64,000 bases of DNA, taken from contig OZ024828.1 of NCBI GenBank assembly GCA_964016985.1, forward strand, positions 81,824,033 to 81,888,032, given 5' to 3'. Source of the stretch: Anodontia alba. Lineage: Eukaryota > Mollusca > Bivalvia > Lucinida > Lucinidae. A model generated the notes under the pieces. That model was not told where the DNA came from and made no database searches. It saw only the letters and a list, made by a program, of their open reading frames with translations. Shown one piece after another: positions 31,882-42,294 of this stretch. Made by a program: the position numbers and the translations under genes. Each line of letters opens with the position of its first letter. The first letter of the stretch is position 1.

Positions 31882-32045
31882 TAGCCTCTATCAAATTAAA
31901 ATCAGACAGCGTAAAATGCAAAAAAATATGGAATACATCGGACCCAGAAAACGCACACTCAATGAATACAAAAGCTACACTCAGTGAATAAAAAAAGCCA
32001 CATTTAATAAATATACTGCGGCCGCCTCGAGCCACCACAACCAGA
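31882..32045. other. Unassigned; adjacent NotI and XhoI sites
   Basis: GCGGCCGC (32018-32025) abuts CTCGAG (32026-32031), followed by CCACC. It resembles a cloning linker. The flanks are ordinary clam-like sequence and no vector sequence is recognised. Confidence 0.5.
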
Positions 32046-32155
32046 ATCATAACTGGGTGCATTTTGGATAGCCAAGGATGTAAAATTTCTGCATGCAAAC
32101 ATGGAAGACTAATCAGACTAGGTGGGTTTTCTCACGTTGCGGCTCACGTTACGGA
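32046..32155 (+). mobile_element. L-family MITE, right part
   Basis: 'tgcattttggatagccaagg' through 'ttctcacgttgcggctcacg'. The left half is missing. Confidence 0.65.
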
Positions 32156-32163
32156 AAAGAACG

Positions 32164-32394
32164 TTAACCCATTTATGCCTAGCGTCCCAGAAAAAGGGAC
32201 ATTGGTAAACAGTGTAGACCCAGATAAGACGCCGCAGAACGCGGCGTCTGATCAGGGTCTATACTGTTTGCACAAAATACAGCAATTACTATAAAGTATT
32301 GTCATAATACAAATTAACCAGACATTCCTTATATTAGAAATGGACCAGTCCAAAGAGTTAAGGTAGAAGAGTCCACTCGGCATAAATGGGTTAA
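32164..32394 (+). mobile_element. E-family MITE (core-1 hairpin), TTAA-flanked
   Basis: TTAACCCATTTATGCCTAGC ... GGCATAAATGGGTTAA, both TTAA intact. Core inner stem ACGCCGCAGAACGCGGCGT is perfect and CpG-rich. Confidence 0.92.
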
Positions 32395-32404
32395 TCTGCC
32401 ATGG

Positions 32405-32590
32405 GTTAATACAGCAAAAACACCGATGGCTCGTTTACCGTGGCTGATTCGAACTCGTTTTTGACTCTTCCGATAACTCGGAAACAAAAAATAGGGATAT
32501 TTTCGGGAAATTTTGTCAGGAAAATGTATGTTGTGTGTACTCAATAGCTTCCTCTCATTGAAGCGAGTCTAATGAATAGACTAAGCATAC
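32405..32590 (-). mobile_element. U-family (pogo-like) fragment with core-2 hairpin
   Basis: 'caccgatggctcgtttaccg' and 'actcgtttttgactcttccg' match the right half of the element at 53113, in reverse. It is followed by a decayed core-2 hairpin ('gtgtactcaatagcttcc'). Confidence 0.55.
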
Positions 32591-32780
32591 CATTATTTTA
32601 TAGAACAAAAAGACATCTTAATTTGCCTCCTGACCTGACGCTATGATTAACCCTCAGTGGCTCAAACTTTCCATGTCTAGAACAAATTTTAATGGTCCCA
32701 AAGATGTTGGAGCCATTGACATTCGACTGTATATATATGTGTATCTTTTAATGATGCAATGCTGAACACTCTTTCAAGTA

Positions 32781-33007
32781 TTAACCTATTGTAGACTGAA
32801 TAAATTACCCCACACTATATATTGGAAGAGTCCAATTTCAGTTTCAGGTATGTCCGTCTATGTAATTTAGATATTCCTAGAGAAAGATGATTGAAATATT
32901 TGCAAACATTGGAGATCCTGATCAGACGCCGCGTTCTGCGGCGTCTGATCTGGATCTGCACTGTTTACCAATTACCCTATTAGGGTCTCCATACTACAAT
33001 GGGTTAA
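32781..33007 (+). mobile_element. G-family MITE (core-1 hairpin), TTAA-flanked
   Basis: TTAACCTATTGTAGACTGAA ... CATACTACAATGGGTTAA. Core arm AACATTGGAGATCCTGATCA, inner stem GACGCCGCGTTCTGCGGCGTC. Confidence 0.9.
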
Positions 33008-33239
33008 ATACAACATTTCTGCAAACGCTAACAATATACATGTAATTCGTTTGCTATACAGATTCGTAAACTGTTGAAACAAATAACAAACAAATTTATA
33101 TTTTCTAACAAACAAATGAATATTTTTTAAGGGATGTAATTAGTTGCATCAATAATGAGCCAATATAAATGCATTGACACGGGCTGAGACGACATGTTTC
33201 ATTATGGTCTGAACTTTGGTAATTATTAGATCAATGTCT

Positions 33240-33435
33240 TTAACAACAACTAGCATGCTGGAAAATATGAGCAGACTACATTTTTTTTTTCGGAAAATAG
33301 GATTTGACATTTCATGCAAAGTGTCTCCATTGGAGACAATTTGCATGAAATGTCAAAATCTGTTTTCTGGGAAAATAAGAAAAATATTTCAAAATATCGT
33401 CTGCTGAAAATTTTACCAAGCATGCTATGCGTTAG
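33240..33435. mobile_element. I-family MITE, both ends of the same type
   Basis: Both termini are the CAGCATGCTAAGC-type end ('actagcatgctgg' at left, 'accaagcatgctatgcgtta' at right), so the element is a full-length palindrome rather than the usual two-ended form. Centre GTGTCTCCATTGGAGACA. Confidence 0.78.
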
Positions 33436-34080
33436 CTGGCTTAGGTACCCCGTTGCTATAATCACATGCTTGCTTTATCGCCATAATAAATTGAACCAAC
33501 ATCAATGATCAATTTCAGTTTGGTGTAATTATTACGGTCGGCTGATCAATTTTAAATATTTTCTCTGGATTGTAATGTATGCCATATTCAAGGCATATTG
33601 ATCATGTGTGAAATAATCTAACGTTTGAACAAGTATACTTTCATCCGACTCAGCAACGATCCATTCAGGAAAAACCCAGTAGTTCATTCCGGTTTGAACA
33701 TTAATAATATAGCCAACGATTACTACATGCTGATATGATGTTCGCAGTTTTCAAACCATTTTTATTACAGTGCTGGCTAATGAAATGACAGAAAAAAAAA
33801 CTACAATGCACAATAAATTTAAAGAGTTCTTTGTTTTCATATTTACAAATATAAGTGAAAAAAACAACAACTATAAATTAAGACACCCAGGAGATGGCAC
33901 ATTTACGAAACACATCATTCCCGAGGCACCGAAAGAGAAAGATGCCAAATTGAAGAAAAAAAAAAGGCATGCAATCAGGATAGAACTACAACAGAGGAAC
34001 CGCCTTGGAGCGGTCAGTAGAAAAAATACTTGGGGCTTAAACATTTGTTTTTCTGATTCTTCGGGATCAATGAGACCATT
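33436..34080. other. Unassigned sequence
   Basis: The 152-codon frame at 33770-34228 runs out of unique sequence into an L MITE and is not supported. Near 33999-34040, 'ccgccttggagcggtcagta' is related to 'ccgctgccttacagcgatca' at 35322, a small dispersed repeat. Confidence 0.4.
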
Positions 34081-34245
34081 CGAGCCGCCATGTCAGGAAA
34101 CGTACCTTCGGACATGTGCATCTAGCGAAAATTCAGATCAGCCTGCGCAATCACGCAGGCTGATCAGAATCGTCACTAGGCGTATATTGGATAGCCATGG
34201 ATGCAAAGTTTCTTCGTGGGGACAATGAAGACTCATTTGAAATAA
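34081..34245 (+). mobile_element. L-family MITE, left part
   Basis: GAGCCGCCATGTCAGGAAAC with CGTACCTTCGGACATGTG, the hairpin GATCAGCCTGCGCAATCACG / GCAGGCTGATC and 'atggatgcaaagtttcttcg'. The right end is missing. Confidence 0.75.
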
Positions 34246-34940
34246 TTTGAAAATATAGAATGCCGCTTAAACCGGCGCTAGGAGGCGCGAGCAGGGTTGC
34301 AAATGACAACTACTGCTCATGAACCAACACTAAAATCGAATCTATTTTCTGCTATGGGCGCACACTATCCTGGTTATAACAGGTTGCTGCCGTAGAAAAA
34401 GGTAGAACATGAGGTTCAAACACCTCGTTATTGGAACGCCTCGCTGAAATAAATACGTCGCCTCGCCGTCGTCAGACTGACGTTAACACTATTAGAGGAG
34501 TCGTGATAGTGCCATTCGCTATTGACCCACACTATAACGTCATCTCTGTCCCAAAGATCTGTTTGACTAACATTACATGCTGCACAGCATTCTCCTGTCC
34601 GACATCACCTTTGCTTACGTCCATCCGCCCTGTTGAAGCAAAATCGGGACATGACTGCCCTTCATTGAGTTTTGCATCTGACATTGACGTCTTATCGATA
34701 GCCTTGGTTCAAAACATCATGTTTCGTTTGCAAAATAGTATAGAAGCTGTCAATGAATAGCCACAATCATAGAACACAGCCTACCAATGACTCCAAGAGG
34801 AAGAACAAACAAATCATGACAGACAGACTGTACACACAGCTAAAAAAAGCAACCGGCTCCTTCTTCTCCAACAAGGAGCAAGGTGATCACGATGGTAGAC
34901 AGGATATCTACTAAACACAACATAAGATAACGAACAGAAC
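34246..34940. other. Mostly unique sequence, one weak frame
   Basis: Higher GC than its surroundings. A 109-codon frame at 34431-34760 (+) starts MERLAEINTSPRRRQT. I do not recognise it and there is no splice or promoter support, so it is not called a gene. The piece 34762-34830 ('gcctaccaatgactccaaga') has a relative at 60975. Confidence 0.4.
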
Positions 34941-34952
34941 GAAACATAAAAA

Positions 34953-35259
34953 TGCCGGCCTCGGTGGCTCAATTGGATGCGCCATCCGACTGGAGACCAG
35001 ACGATCGCGGGTTCAAACCCACCTCCGAGGTCGGCAACATTCTTTCGTGGAGATTGAATATTTTCTACGGTCATTCTCTCCCTTCCGCTGATTCAAGAAG
35101 GGAAGTTGTCAGTTTCTGGCGAAAGAATGTGCACAATACTGGTAAACCGCTTAGAGGACTAAGCCTGCCCAGTAAACGTGTGGTTAGGTAAACTGACCGC
35201 GCTCGACGTGACCCCATTGGGTTGACTGGGCCGTAAAACCTCAAAACAAACAAACAAAC
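34953..35259 (+). mobile_element. Full-length tRNA-derived SINE with target-site duplication
   Basis: tRNA-like head with A box TGGCTCAATTGG at 34965-34976 and B box GGTTCAAACCC at 35010-35020. The conserved body contains 'cttccgctgattcaagaagg', 'gcgaaagaatgtgcacaata' and 'ccccattgggttgactgggc', then an AAAACAAACAAACAAAC tail. It is flanked by GAAACATAAAAA at 34941-34952 and 35260-35271. Truncated relatives lie at 7643, 20127 and 60585. The A and B boxes imply pol III transcription; mobilisation would need a LINE not present here. Confidence 0.92.
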
Positions 35260-35271
35260 GAAACATAAAAA

Positions 35272-35430
35272 GCCCCGCAGTGAGTAGCCACAAGGCCACA
35301 AAAAAACGAATAATACCAGGACCGCTGCCTTACAGCGATCAGTAGTAAACACTACTATTGGGCTTAAATCGATTCAAAATGATTGAACGGCTTGCATAGA
35401 GGCTCCCTAAGTCAGTCAAATGTCACAGAA
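35272..35430. repeat. Small dispersed repeat fragment
   Basis: 'accgctgccttacagcgatc', 'agtaaacactactattgggc', related to 33999-34040. The rest is unassigned. Confidence 0.4.
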
Positions 35431-37397
35431 ACAAGAGGCCTACGGGCCACAACTCGCTCACCTGAGTGAAACCGCCACTGCAGATATGCAGATGGCATGC
35501 AACATTTTTAAAAATACTCTTATGACAAGGCAATGGCTTAAACAGTTTTTGAGATATCTTGCTCACAAGGTTAAAATGCTGAAATTTTCAAAAACGTCAC
35601 AAGTACAAAAAAAAAAAAAGTTCAGATATTTTTCAGAAATCATTTTTTTCATCTACTTATCCTGTCATTTAAAGGATTTTTTTTTCTGTTTTTAGCTCTG
35701 GCAACCATTTTGTTCAGTAGAGCAGAACCATTTTAACAATTTTGGTAAAGGGCCATAAGAGGAACACCACTGTGAAATTACTTTGAAATCAGGACACTGG
35801 CTGCGGAGATGTCTTTTAAAGGTTTTCTATTTTTAGCTCTGGCCGCCATTTTGTTCAGCCAAGCGGAGCCTTTTTAGTAATTTTGGTTAATGGCCATTGG
35901 TGGAATACTTCTGTGCAAATATTTTGAAGTCAGGCCATTGGCCAAGGACGATATGTCGTTTGAAGATTTTCTATTTTTCAGCTCTGGCAGCCATATTGTT
36001 CAGTGGAGCAGAACCATTGCGGCCATCTTGGATTTTCGATTGGCACAATTTTAGCTCGTTTCGATCCAGAAGTTATCCTGTTGCTACAGAGCAAGTTTCG
36101 GCTCAAAGCGATCTAAGGTTTGAGAAGAGATGTCGAAAATTGATTTTCAAGATGGCGGCTGTGGTGCATGGCCATCGGATTTTTCTATCGGCTCATTTAG
36201 CTATTTTGTGTCTCACAAGCGCGCTAATGCTCATCATCAAGTTTCGATTCAACTGGATTATAGAGGAGATGTCCAAAATATGAATTCTCAATATTTTTTG
36301 CCGTATAAATGTATAGGGCCCATACAAATGCATGGGAAGCAAATTTGACTTCGCCGTAAAAAGGTCAAATGTCAACGCAGGAGCATCATGTTAACAATTT
36401 TGGTAGATCTCCTGTCCCCGAGGATTAGTGCAAAGGTAAGGTCCAAGGGCTTATTTGGTTCTGAAGAAGAAGATTTTTTAAATGTTTTACCATATATGTG
36501 CATGGCAGCCATCTTGGTCAATGGGCCGCGACCATTTTAGCAATCTTTCGTTCCCCCAATCTAAGGTCCACATGAAATTTGAGCAACATTGGCCCAGAGG
36601 CTTCAGAGGAGAAGTCGTTTGAAATTCTCAACATTTCTCCCATACAAATGTATGGTGCCCATACAAATGCATAGGGAAGCAAACTTGACCTCGCCATAAA
36701 AAAGTCAAACGTCAATGTACGATCATCATTGTAGCAACTTTGGTAGACCTCTTCTCCCTGATGATTTGTGCAAAGATTCAGCCCCAAGGCATCTTGGTTC
36801 TGGAGAAGAAGATTTTCAAAGGTTTTTACCATATATGGGCATGGCGACCATATTGGTCAATGGACCGCGACCATTTTAGCAATCTTCCATTCCCCCAACC
36901 TAAGGAGGCTCCATGTGAAATTTGAGCAACATTGGCCAAGAGACTTCAGAGGAGAAGTCGTTTGAAATTCTCAACAGTTTTCCCATACAAATGTATGGTG
37001 CCCATACAAATGCATAGGGAAACAAACTTGACCTCACCGTAAAAAGGTCAAACGTCAATGTACAATAATCATTTTAGCAATTTTGGTATACCTCTCGTCC
37101 CCGATGATTTGTGCAAAGATTCAGCCCCAAGACGTTCTCGGTTCTGGAGAAGAAGTTTTTAAAGGTTTTTACCATATATGGGCATGGCGGCCATCTTGGT
37201 CAACGGACCGCGACCATTTTAGCAATCTTTCGTTCCCCCAAACTAAGGAGGCTCCATATGAAATTTGAGCAAAATTGGCTCAGCGGCTTCAGAGGAAAAG
37301 TCGTTTGAAAATGCTAGCGGACGCACGGACGGACGGACGGACGACGGACGAAAAGTGATCACAATTGCTCATCCTGAGCATAGCTCAGGTTAGCTAA
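35431..37397 (+). repeat. N-family composite dispersed repeat, complete copy
   Basis: Starts AACAAGAGGCCTACGGGCCA with 'gctcacctgagtg' close by. The end carries GGACGGACGGACGGACGACG (37329 onward) and 'gagcatagctcaggttagct' then AAAAA. Two subrepeat types run inside: about 150-bp units with 'agctctggcagccattttgt' and about 340-bp units with 'ggttctggagaagaag' near 36795, 37139. The near-terminal CACCTGAG / CTCAGGT are inverted. Frames of 60-128 codons are incidental. Confidence 0.82.
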
Positions 37398-37559
37398 AAA
37401 CAAACAAACATACAATCAAACTAAATTGCTGTGATGAAACAAGAATGAGGGTTCGTAGCACCCACAGACACTGGCAGCTGGAGCTAAAGAAAACCACTAG
37501 CTGAACCACGGAGGGCTCGAACCACAGAAGCTTGAAATTCGGTCATAAATGCATGTTAA

Positions 37560-37720
37560 AATGGTCCAAATCAACCATCCTATAAGGCGAGCTGCCCAAA
37601 TCGACTACCCTATAAAGCGAGCCTGAAGGCCCAAATTGACTATCCTATAAGGCGAGCCGAGGCCCAAATCCACTATCCTATAAGGTTTGCCTTAGGCTCG
37701 TCTTATAGGGTAGTGTATGA
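37560..37720. repeat. Short tandem repeat of about 32 bp with an inverted last unit
   Basis: Four units of 'ccaaatcgactaccctataa' + 'agcgagcc', then 'ggctcgtcttatagggtag' in reverse complement, so the group ends in a hairpin. Confidence 0.75.
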
Positions 37721-37724
37721 AGGG

Positions 37725-38880
37725 ATTTGAAACCACTTGAATGAAATGTAACCCACAATATCATGCGTCGCGTAAAAACGACTATCTACCTCAAATATCA
37801 AGGTCAAATTTCAACTTGGTACAATTTGCCTGTTTGATTCCATGGCAATAGTTCGTATACAGCTTGCAACTTTGTTATGTATCGATAGATTTTGAAATAA
37901 TTTAACAAATATGTATTCAACGACAAGGTTATTTGTCACGTGCAATACCTGGCTTTATGGCACTGGATCCTGTATCCGGCTTATAAATGTGATGTATGAA
38001 ATTTTTTAAGTAACTTTACACAAGTGTTCCCTACAATAAAACAAGTTCATGTGTCACATGGTACAACTGGTTCCCTACCTTGAAGGTCAGGTCACATGGT
38101 TTGTCAAAGGTGTACACAATAAGATCCTGTGCACGGGCTTTCTGTCTTAAGGTTAAGGTCACATTTGCACATATTGCCTGTATAACGCATAGGCAGTACT
38201 TTTATGTCCGGTTAGTAACAGAAAGGATTTGAAATAGTTATGTATGACATATATGTTTCCCACAACAATATCATATGTCACATATAACGACATGCTTTCT
38301 GCCTTGAAAGTTAATGTCACACTAAAACTTTGTACAAATTGTCTGTATAGCACTATAGCAGTAGTTTATGTCCGGCTTATAACTTTCTGATGCACGTAGG
38401 GAATTTAAAGTGATTCCACAGAAATACATGTCCAACAAGAAGATTATACCCAGCTGGCATTCTACATAAATCTATAGCGGGCCGTTATCGGCCCGTCATC
38501 TACCCTGACGGGCCGATAACGGCCCGCTATAGATTTATGTAGAATGCTTACTGGGTGTGTGCTAAGTGCAAGACCAGGCTTCTGCTTTGAACATCAATGT
38601 CATATTGTATTGCTCTCTCATATGGCTCAACAAAGTTGTTTGGTGTGAAAGGGTTTGGAGATAGCTTAAGACGACAAGATCTTGCGTCATGTGCAAAGCC
38701 CGACTCCATACATTGAAGATCAAGGACACGCGTGGACATATTGCTTGTATAGTATAACTCTATGATAGATATTCGTGTTTGGCTTATAATTTTGTGATGC
38801 GTGCCGCCGTGTATGAATAGAGTTTGAAATATTTTCCCACAATATGAAACCTAACGTACATGTAGTATAAGACATTTCAA
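37725..38880. repeat. Degenerate satellite-like array
   Basis: Recurring blocks: 'gatttgaaaccacttgaatg' type, then 'cccacaatatcatgcgtc' type ('cacatgg/cacgtgcaa' variants), then 'ctaccttgaaggtcaggtcac' type. Starts near 37728, 37888, 37995, 38220, 38399, 38646 and 38815, spaced irregularly at 110-250 bp. An M MITE interrupts one unit. I recall similar arrays in other bivalves. Confidence 0.6.
38449..38555. mobile_element. M-family 107-bp near-perfect palindrome
   Basis: CCCAGCTGGCATTCTACATA ... TATGTAGAATGCTTACTGGG. The arms continue through TAGCGGGCCGTTATCGGCCC and its complement to a 10-base loop (ATCTACCCTG region). GC-rich stem, no coding capacity. Intact counterpart of the split copy at 30219. 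Confidence 0.9.
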
Positions 38881-38986
38881 GGCGGCAGTCACCTCTAGTG
38901 ACAGCTCTTGTTCATTTTCTGTAAACCTTCAAATTGACGCAAAGAACAATTGGCTGTTTATACAGCTGTCCATCGTATGGAAACCA

Positions 38987-39455
38987 GGGCCAAGATGTTC
39001 AAAATTTAACCCTTAAAACGCCAAGAAAAACTGCATCTATGTCGTCTGTTTATATCGTCTGCTGAATATTCTTGCAAACTTTTCAAACCTATTTTTGCAT
39101 ACAGGCAAACAATGTGGACCCAGATCAGACTGCTCCAGTCTGATCTGGGTCCACACTGTTTGCAGAAATGACTTTTAAAATCACAAGCAGATGACAAAGC
39201 AGACGACAATTGTTGTGATTGGCAGTTTAAGGGTTAACGAAGTTGTTAGCTAACGTGACGGTAAATTTTCTATCTTGAAATATGGCAAATACATTGACAT
39301 ATTTTTGCTGAAAAAAAAAAAGTGAGTAGCTTTTGCATTACTCACAGTTTTTGCAGTAAAATATCAATGTATTTGAAAATACCATAGCTACAACAGTTAA
39401 CGAGTTTGTCATTAACGAGCTCGTTAAGCTAACCATGCTTTGGACAAATGGGCCC
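38987..39455 (+). mobile_element. B-family MITE (subfamily 2) containing a D MITE
   Basis: GGGCCAAGATGTTCAAAATT up to 39005, a D insertion, then 'cgaagttgttagctaacg' and the hairpin (shortened: 'gctgaaaaaaaaaaagtgag'), closing 'tttggacaaatgggccc'. The pre-insertion site was a TTAA in the left arm. Confidence 0.82.
39006..39237 (+). mobile_element. D-family MITE (core-1 hairpin) nested in a B MITE
   Basis: TTAACCCTTAAAACGCCAAG ... GGCAGTTTAAGGGTTAA with TTAA duplicated on both sides. Core AACAATGTGGACCCAGATCA with a very short inner stem. Confidence 0.9.
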
Positions 39456-39577
39456 AGTTTGTTATGTATTCTCACAGAGACGTCCCGTTCAGATGATTGT
39501 CTTATACAGGTCCTCGTTATCATATGACATTTAAGGGGATTGTATACACCCAGTAGATTTTCTACCGTTTGCTAAAG

Positions 39578-39760
39578 AGAACTTATGTGACTTTCTATTT
39601 GCTTTCCGGTACACCAATACTCTTCTGAAAAAGGGGTCTACCCTAAAAGGGGGAAAAATGCTCCAAAAGAGGAGCAAATTCTTTCCTTTGAGATAAGACG
39701 CTTTTTAAAAAAGGGGCAAAGCAATTTTGACAGAGTCGTATCCTTTTAAATAAACGTAAA
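39578..39760 (+). mobile_element. F-family repeat
   Basis: 'gtgactttctatttgctttc', 'gtctaccctaaaaggggg' and 'gagcaaattctttcctttga' match the F copies at 24833 and 54646. Confidence 0.65.
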
Positions 39761-39772
39761 AAAGATCGCTTT

Positions 39773-39905
39773 TGGAAACAAAGATCACACTACAGATTAG
39801 AAAATGGCGTCTCGGATTTATTGAGACTCTTCATAAGCAGTAATGAAGTTTGCAACACTGCTTACGCCCTCTAGCGTATACATAAGCAGAACTCCATTTT
39901 CAAAG
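39773..39905. repeat. T-family repeat
   Basis: 'ttattgagactcttcataag' with an inverted match at 26775-26835. 'cataagcag' occurs twice within 60 bases. Confidence 0.5.
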
Positions 39906-40055
39906 ATACCACAATACAATGATCCCAAAGGAAATGAAATATAATTTGCACTATGGTGAAGTACGGGGACACGTTCTACGGTCGCCACACGGCGCTTTCA
40001 GTCCCCCTTATCGATTTTTCAGGTATACTCTGCGGATAACACTGGCTGGAAGGTG

Positions 40056-40163
<108 letters not shown>

Positions 40164-40224
40164 GAGAAGTATACGGTGTTAAAAGTGAATAATACCAAAA
40201 GGTCTGTTTTTGGTGAGGTGGGTG

Positions 40225-40440
40225 GGTAGCGGGTCCTAAATTGGCGCGTTCCTGATACGACGAAAAGAAGTGGTATTACGAAAAAATAGTTAAAATTGTT
40301 CAATTATTTTTAAATATAAGCTTAATTAAGCTTTGTCCAAAATATTTGGCGCATTCCTGGCCTGACAAAAATGCGTGTTATAACAAAACAATAATAGAAA
40401 TTATTTGATTATCATTTGATATTTATGGGCTTAATTATGC
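40225..40440. repeat. Diverged 105-bp tandem duplication
   Basis: 'aaattggcgcgttcctgata' at about 40239 and 'tatttggcgcattcctggcc' at about 40344, each followed by similar AT-rich sequence ending 'taagcttaattaagctttgt' / 'tgggcttaattatgctgtg'. Confidence 0.6.
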
Positions 40441-40471
40441 TGTGATCTAATATTCTATTTTTGTCATCAGT

Positions 40472-40503
<32 letters not shown>

Positions 40504-40884
40504 ATATAAACGGTTAAAAATATTCTTTTGTTCAATACCCGTTTGGATCTCGTCAGTCAAAATTTGTTGTATTTAAGTACTTCCTGGTTATTTTGGAATT
40601 TTAGTGAGTTTTTTTGGTATCTTCACTAATATTTTTCGTTCAAGTAAGTTGCACTATAATCAGTAATATTTTCCAACTGCTGCAGTTAGAGTAAAAGTCC
40701 ACTATTGATGTTTAAAGACCTTCTTTGCGACTGCCTAAAAGTGATCTCATCAGTAGGGCGGTCTTACCATTGAACATGGAATTATTAATTTTGAGTGGTC
40801 TTAAAGACTCCATGTTCCTCAAAAATTGATATCTTATTATCCAAGAAAGTTTTAATAAATTGCTATATGGTATTAATTCAATTA
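40441..40884. other. Unassigned AT-rich sequence
   Basis: Poly-T at about 40471-40493 followed by GTGTGTGTGTATATAA. No gene or repeat family recognised. Confidence 0.35.
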
Positions 40885-40886
40885 TA

Positions 40887-41090
40887 TTTTTTTAATGTGG
40901 CACCTGTCAACCTGTTAAGTTTCCTTTAGTCTCTATTCTTGAACTGAATCAAAAATGAAATGATTTTTATCGTATCCCTGAATTAATTCAGATATACGAT
41001 AAGTATCATTTCATTTCTGATCCAGTTAAAAAACGAGAGACTAACTGAAATTTCACAGGGTGTCAGATACCACATTTCATGATAATATAA
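40887..41090. mobile_element. Palindromic MITE of about 200 bp
   Basis: Left arm 'tttaatgtggcacctgtcaa', 'cctttagtctctattcttga', 'aaatgaaatgatttttatcg'. The right arm is its complement, through 'cgataagtatcatttcattt', 'acgagagactaactgaaatt', 'gtgtcagataccacattt'. Loop around CTGAATTAATTCAG. Confidence 0.8.
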
Positions 41091-41137
41091 ATATCATATA
41101 TTAATTTATTTAACCCTTTTTATATACAATAAAATGC

Positions 41138-41191
<54 letters not shown>
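41138..41191. repeat. (CT)n microsatellite
   Basis: 27 CT repeats. Confidence 0.95.
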
Positions 41192-41440
41192 AAATTACTC
41201 ATTTTGACTTCCTTTTGGCAACTGTCATTATTGTACACAATATGAAAACATGGACAGTAAGAGAACTGTGCTGTCTGTTGCACAGGCGTAGTGCTCATTA
41301 TAAGCACATGACACATATGCGTAAGGAAAAAAAACTGCAATAAGATGGATCACCTAGAGCAGCCCCCAATGTTGGAAGCGATATAGAGAGATATTTTCAC
41401 GATTGTCTCAAAGTGAACAAGTAGACATAAAAATAATTCC

Positions 41441-41720
41441 CATCACGAAAACACGCCTTTATATTTTTGACGCCCTTAAACCCACTTTTATACAATAAAA
41501 CTGGGGTTTGCATGGGGCATACATTAATTTTCTTATTTCTGCTCAAAAACATGGATTGTAGGTACTCGTTAGAACCGCCTCGCCGAGGTGGTTCTAACGG
41601 GTACCCACAATCTATGTTTTGAGCAGAAATATGAAAACTACCAGATTTTTTTCATCTGTAAGTTTTCATTTTTCAGTGGTAAAATTTCCAATATATTTGA
41701 ATAGGCGTGTTTTCGTAATG
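41441..41720 (+). mobile_element. A-family MITE (core-2 hairpin)
   Basis: CATCACGAAAACACGCCTTT ... AATAGGCGTGTTTTCGTAATG. Hairpin ACTCGTTAGAACCGCCTCGC / GGTGGTTCTAACGGGTACC. Among the best-preserved copies. Confidence 0.93.
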
Positions 41721-41857
41721 GCTCTGACTGTGCCACTGTGTTGTGTGTGCTTTATATACAATTTTCTCGTTTTTTTTTTTCATATTCTAGTTTTATTCAA
41801 AACACTTTTCATGCTTTTCATAAAACAAGGAACATTAGTGACATGTTTTAGTTATCA

Positions 41858-42294
41858 CTTTCAGTGAGTTTGCTTGAAAGTGGGTAGGTGAAGGGATGAA
41901 ATTTGCCAGGTTGAATTTTCAAATAACAGTTGCCTTGTTACTTCTCTTTTCAGTGAAACGTAACTGTTTCTGATGGATCTACGTAGGATCTATAATGTTT
42001 CTTTTTCATTAGTTTCATTACATTTCTGAAAATAAACCACTTGTAAGCATTGTACAGAAATATGTCTTACTCAACTTTCACTGAGTTTTCTTGAAAGTGG
42101 GTAGGGGACGGGGTGGAAATTTGCCAGGCTGAATTGTCAAATAACTGGTGTCTTTTATTGCTCTTTTACATTCAGTGAAACATAACTGTTTCTGATGGAT
42201 CTACGTAGTTACATAATGTTTCTTTTTCATTTATTTCATTTCATTTCTGCGAAGAAGTCATTTGTAAGCATTGTACATATATATGTCTTACTCT
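41858..42294. repeat. 217-bp tandem duplication, diverged
   Basis: 'ctttcagtgagtttgcttga' at 41858 and 'ctttcactgagttttcttga' at 42075, with matching 'ctgatggatctacgtag' and 'gtaagcattgtaca' downstream in each. Confidence 0.85.

Noticed and set aside
32018..32035. Vector contamination
   Set aside because: Only the NotI-XhoI doublet is suspicious. The sequence on both sides is not vector-like, and MITE sequence resumes within 20 bases.
33770..34228. 152-codon frame with a Lys-rich middle
   Set aside because: Its last third is an L MITE read through. The first part has an A-rich composition and no motif.
34431..34760. 109-codon frame as a gene
   Set aside because: Not repeat-derived by eye, but no recognised motif, no splice or promoter context, and length within chance for a GC-richer stretch.
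34965..35020. A genuine tRNA gene
   Set aside because: A and B boxes are present, but the head runs straight into a SINE body, has no proper acceptor stem, and the unit is bounded by a target-site duplication.
35897..36348. 128-codon frame and shadows
   Set aside because: Falls entirely inside the N dispersed repeat and has a counterpart in the other N copy (1085-1351, -), so it is repeat sequence, not a host gene.
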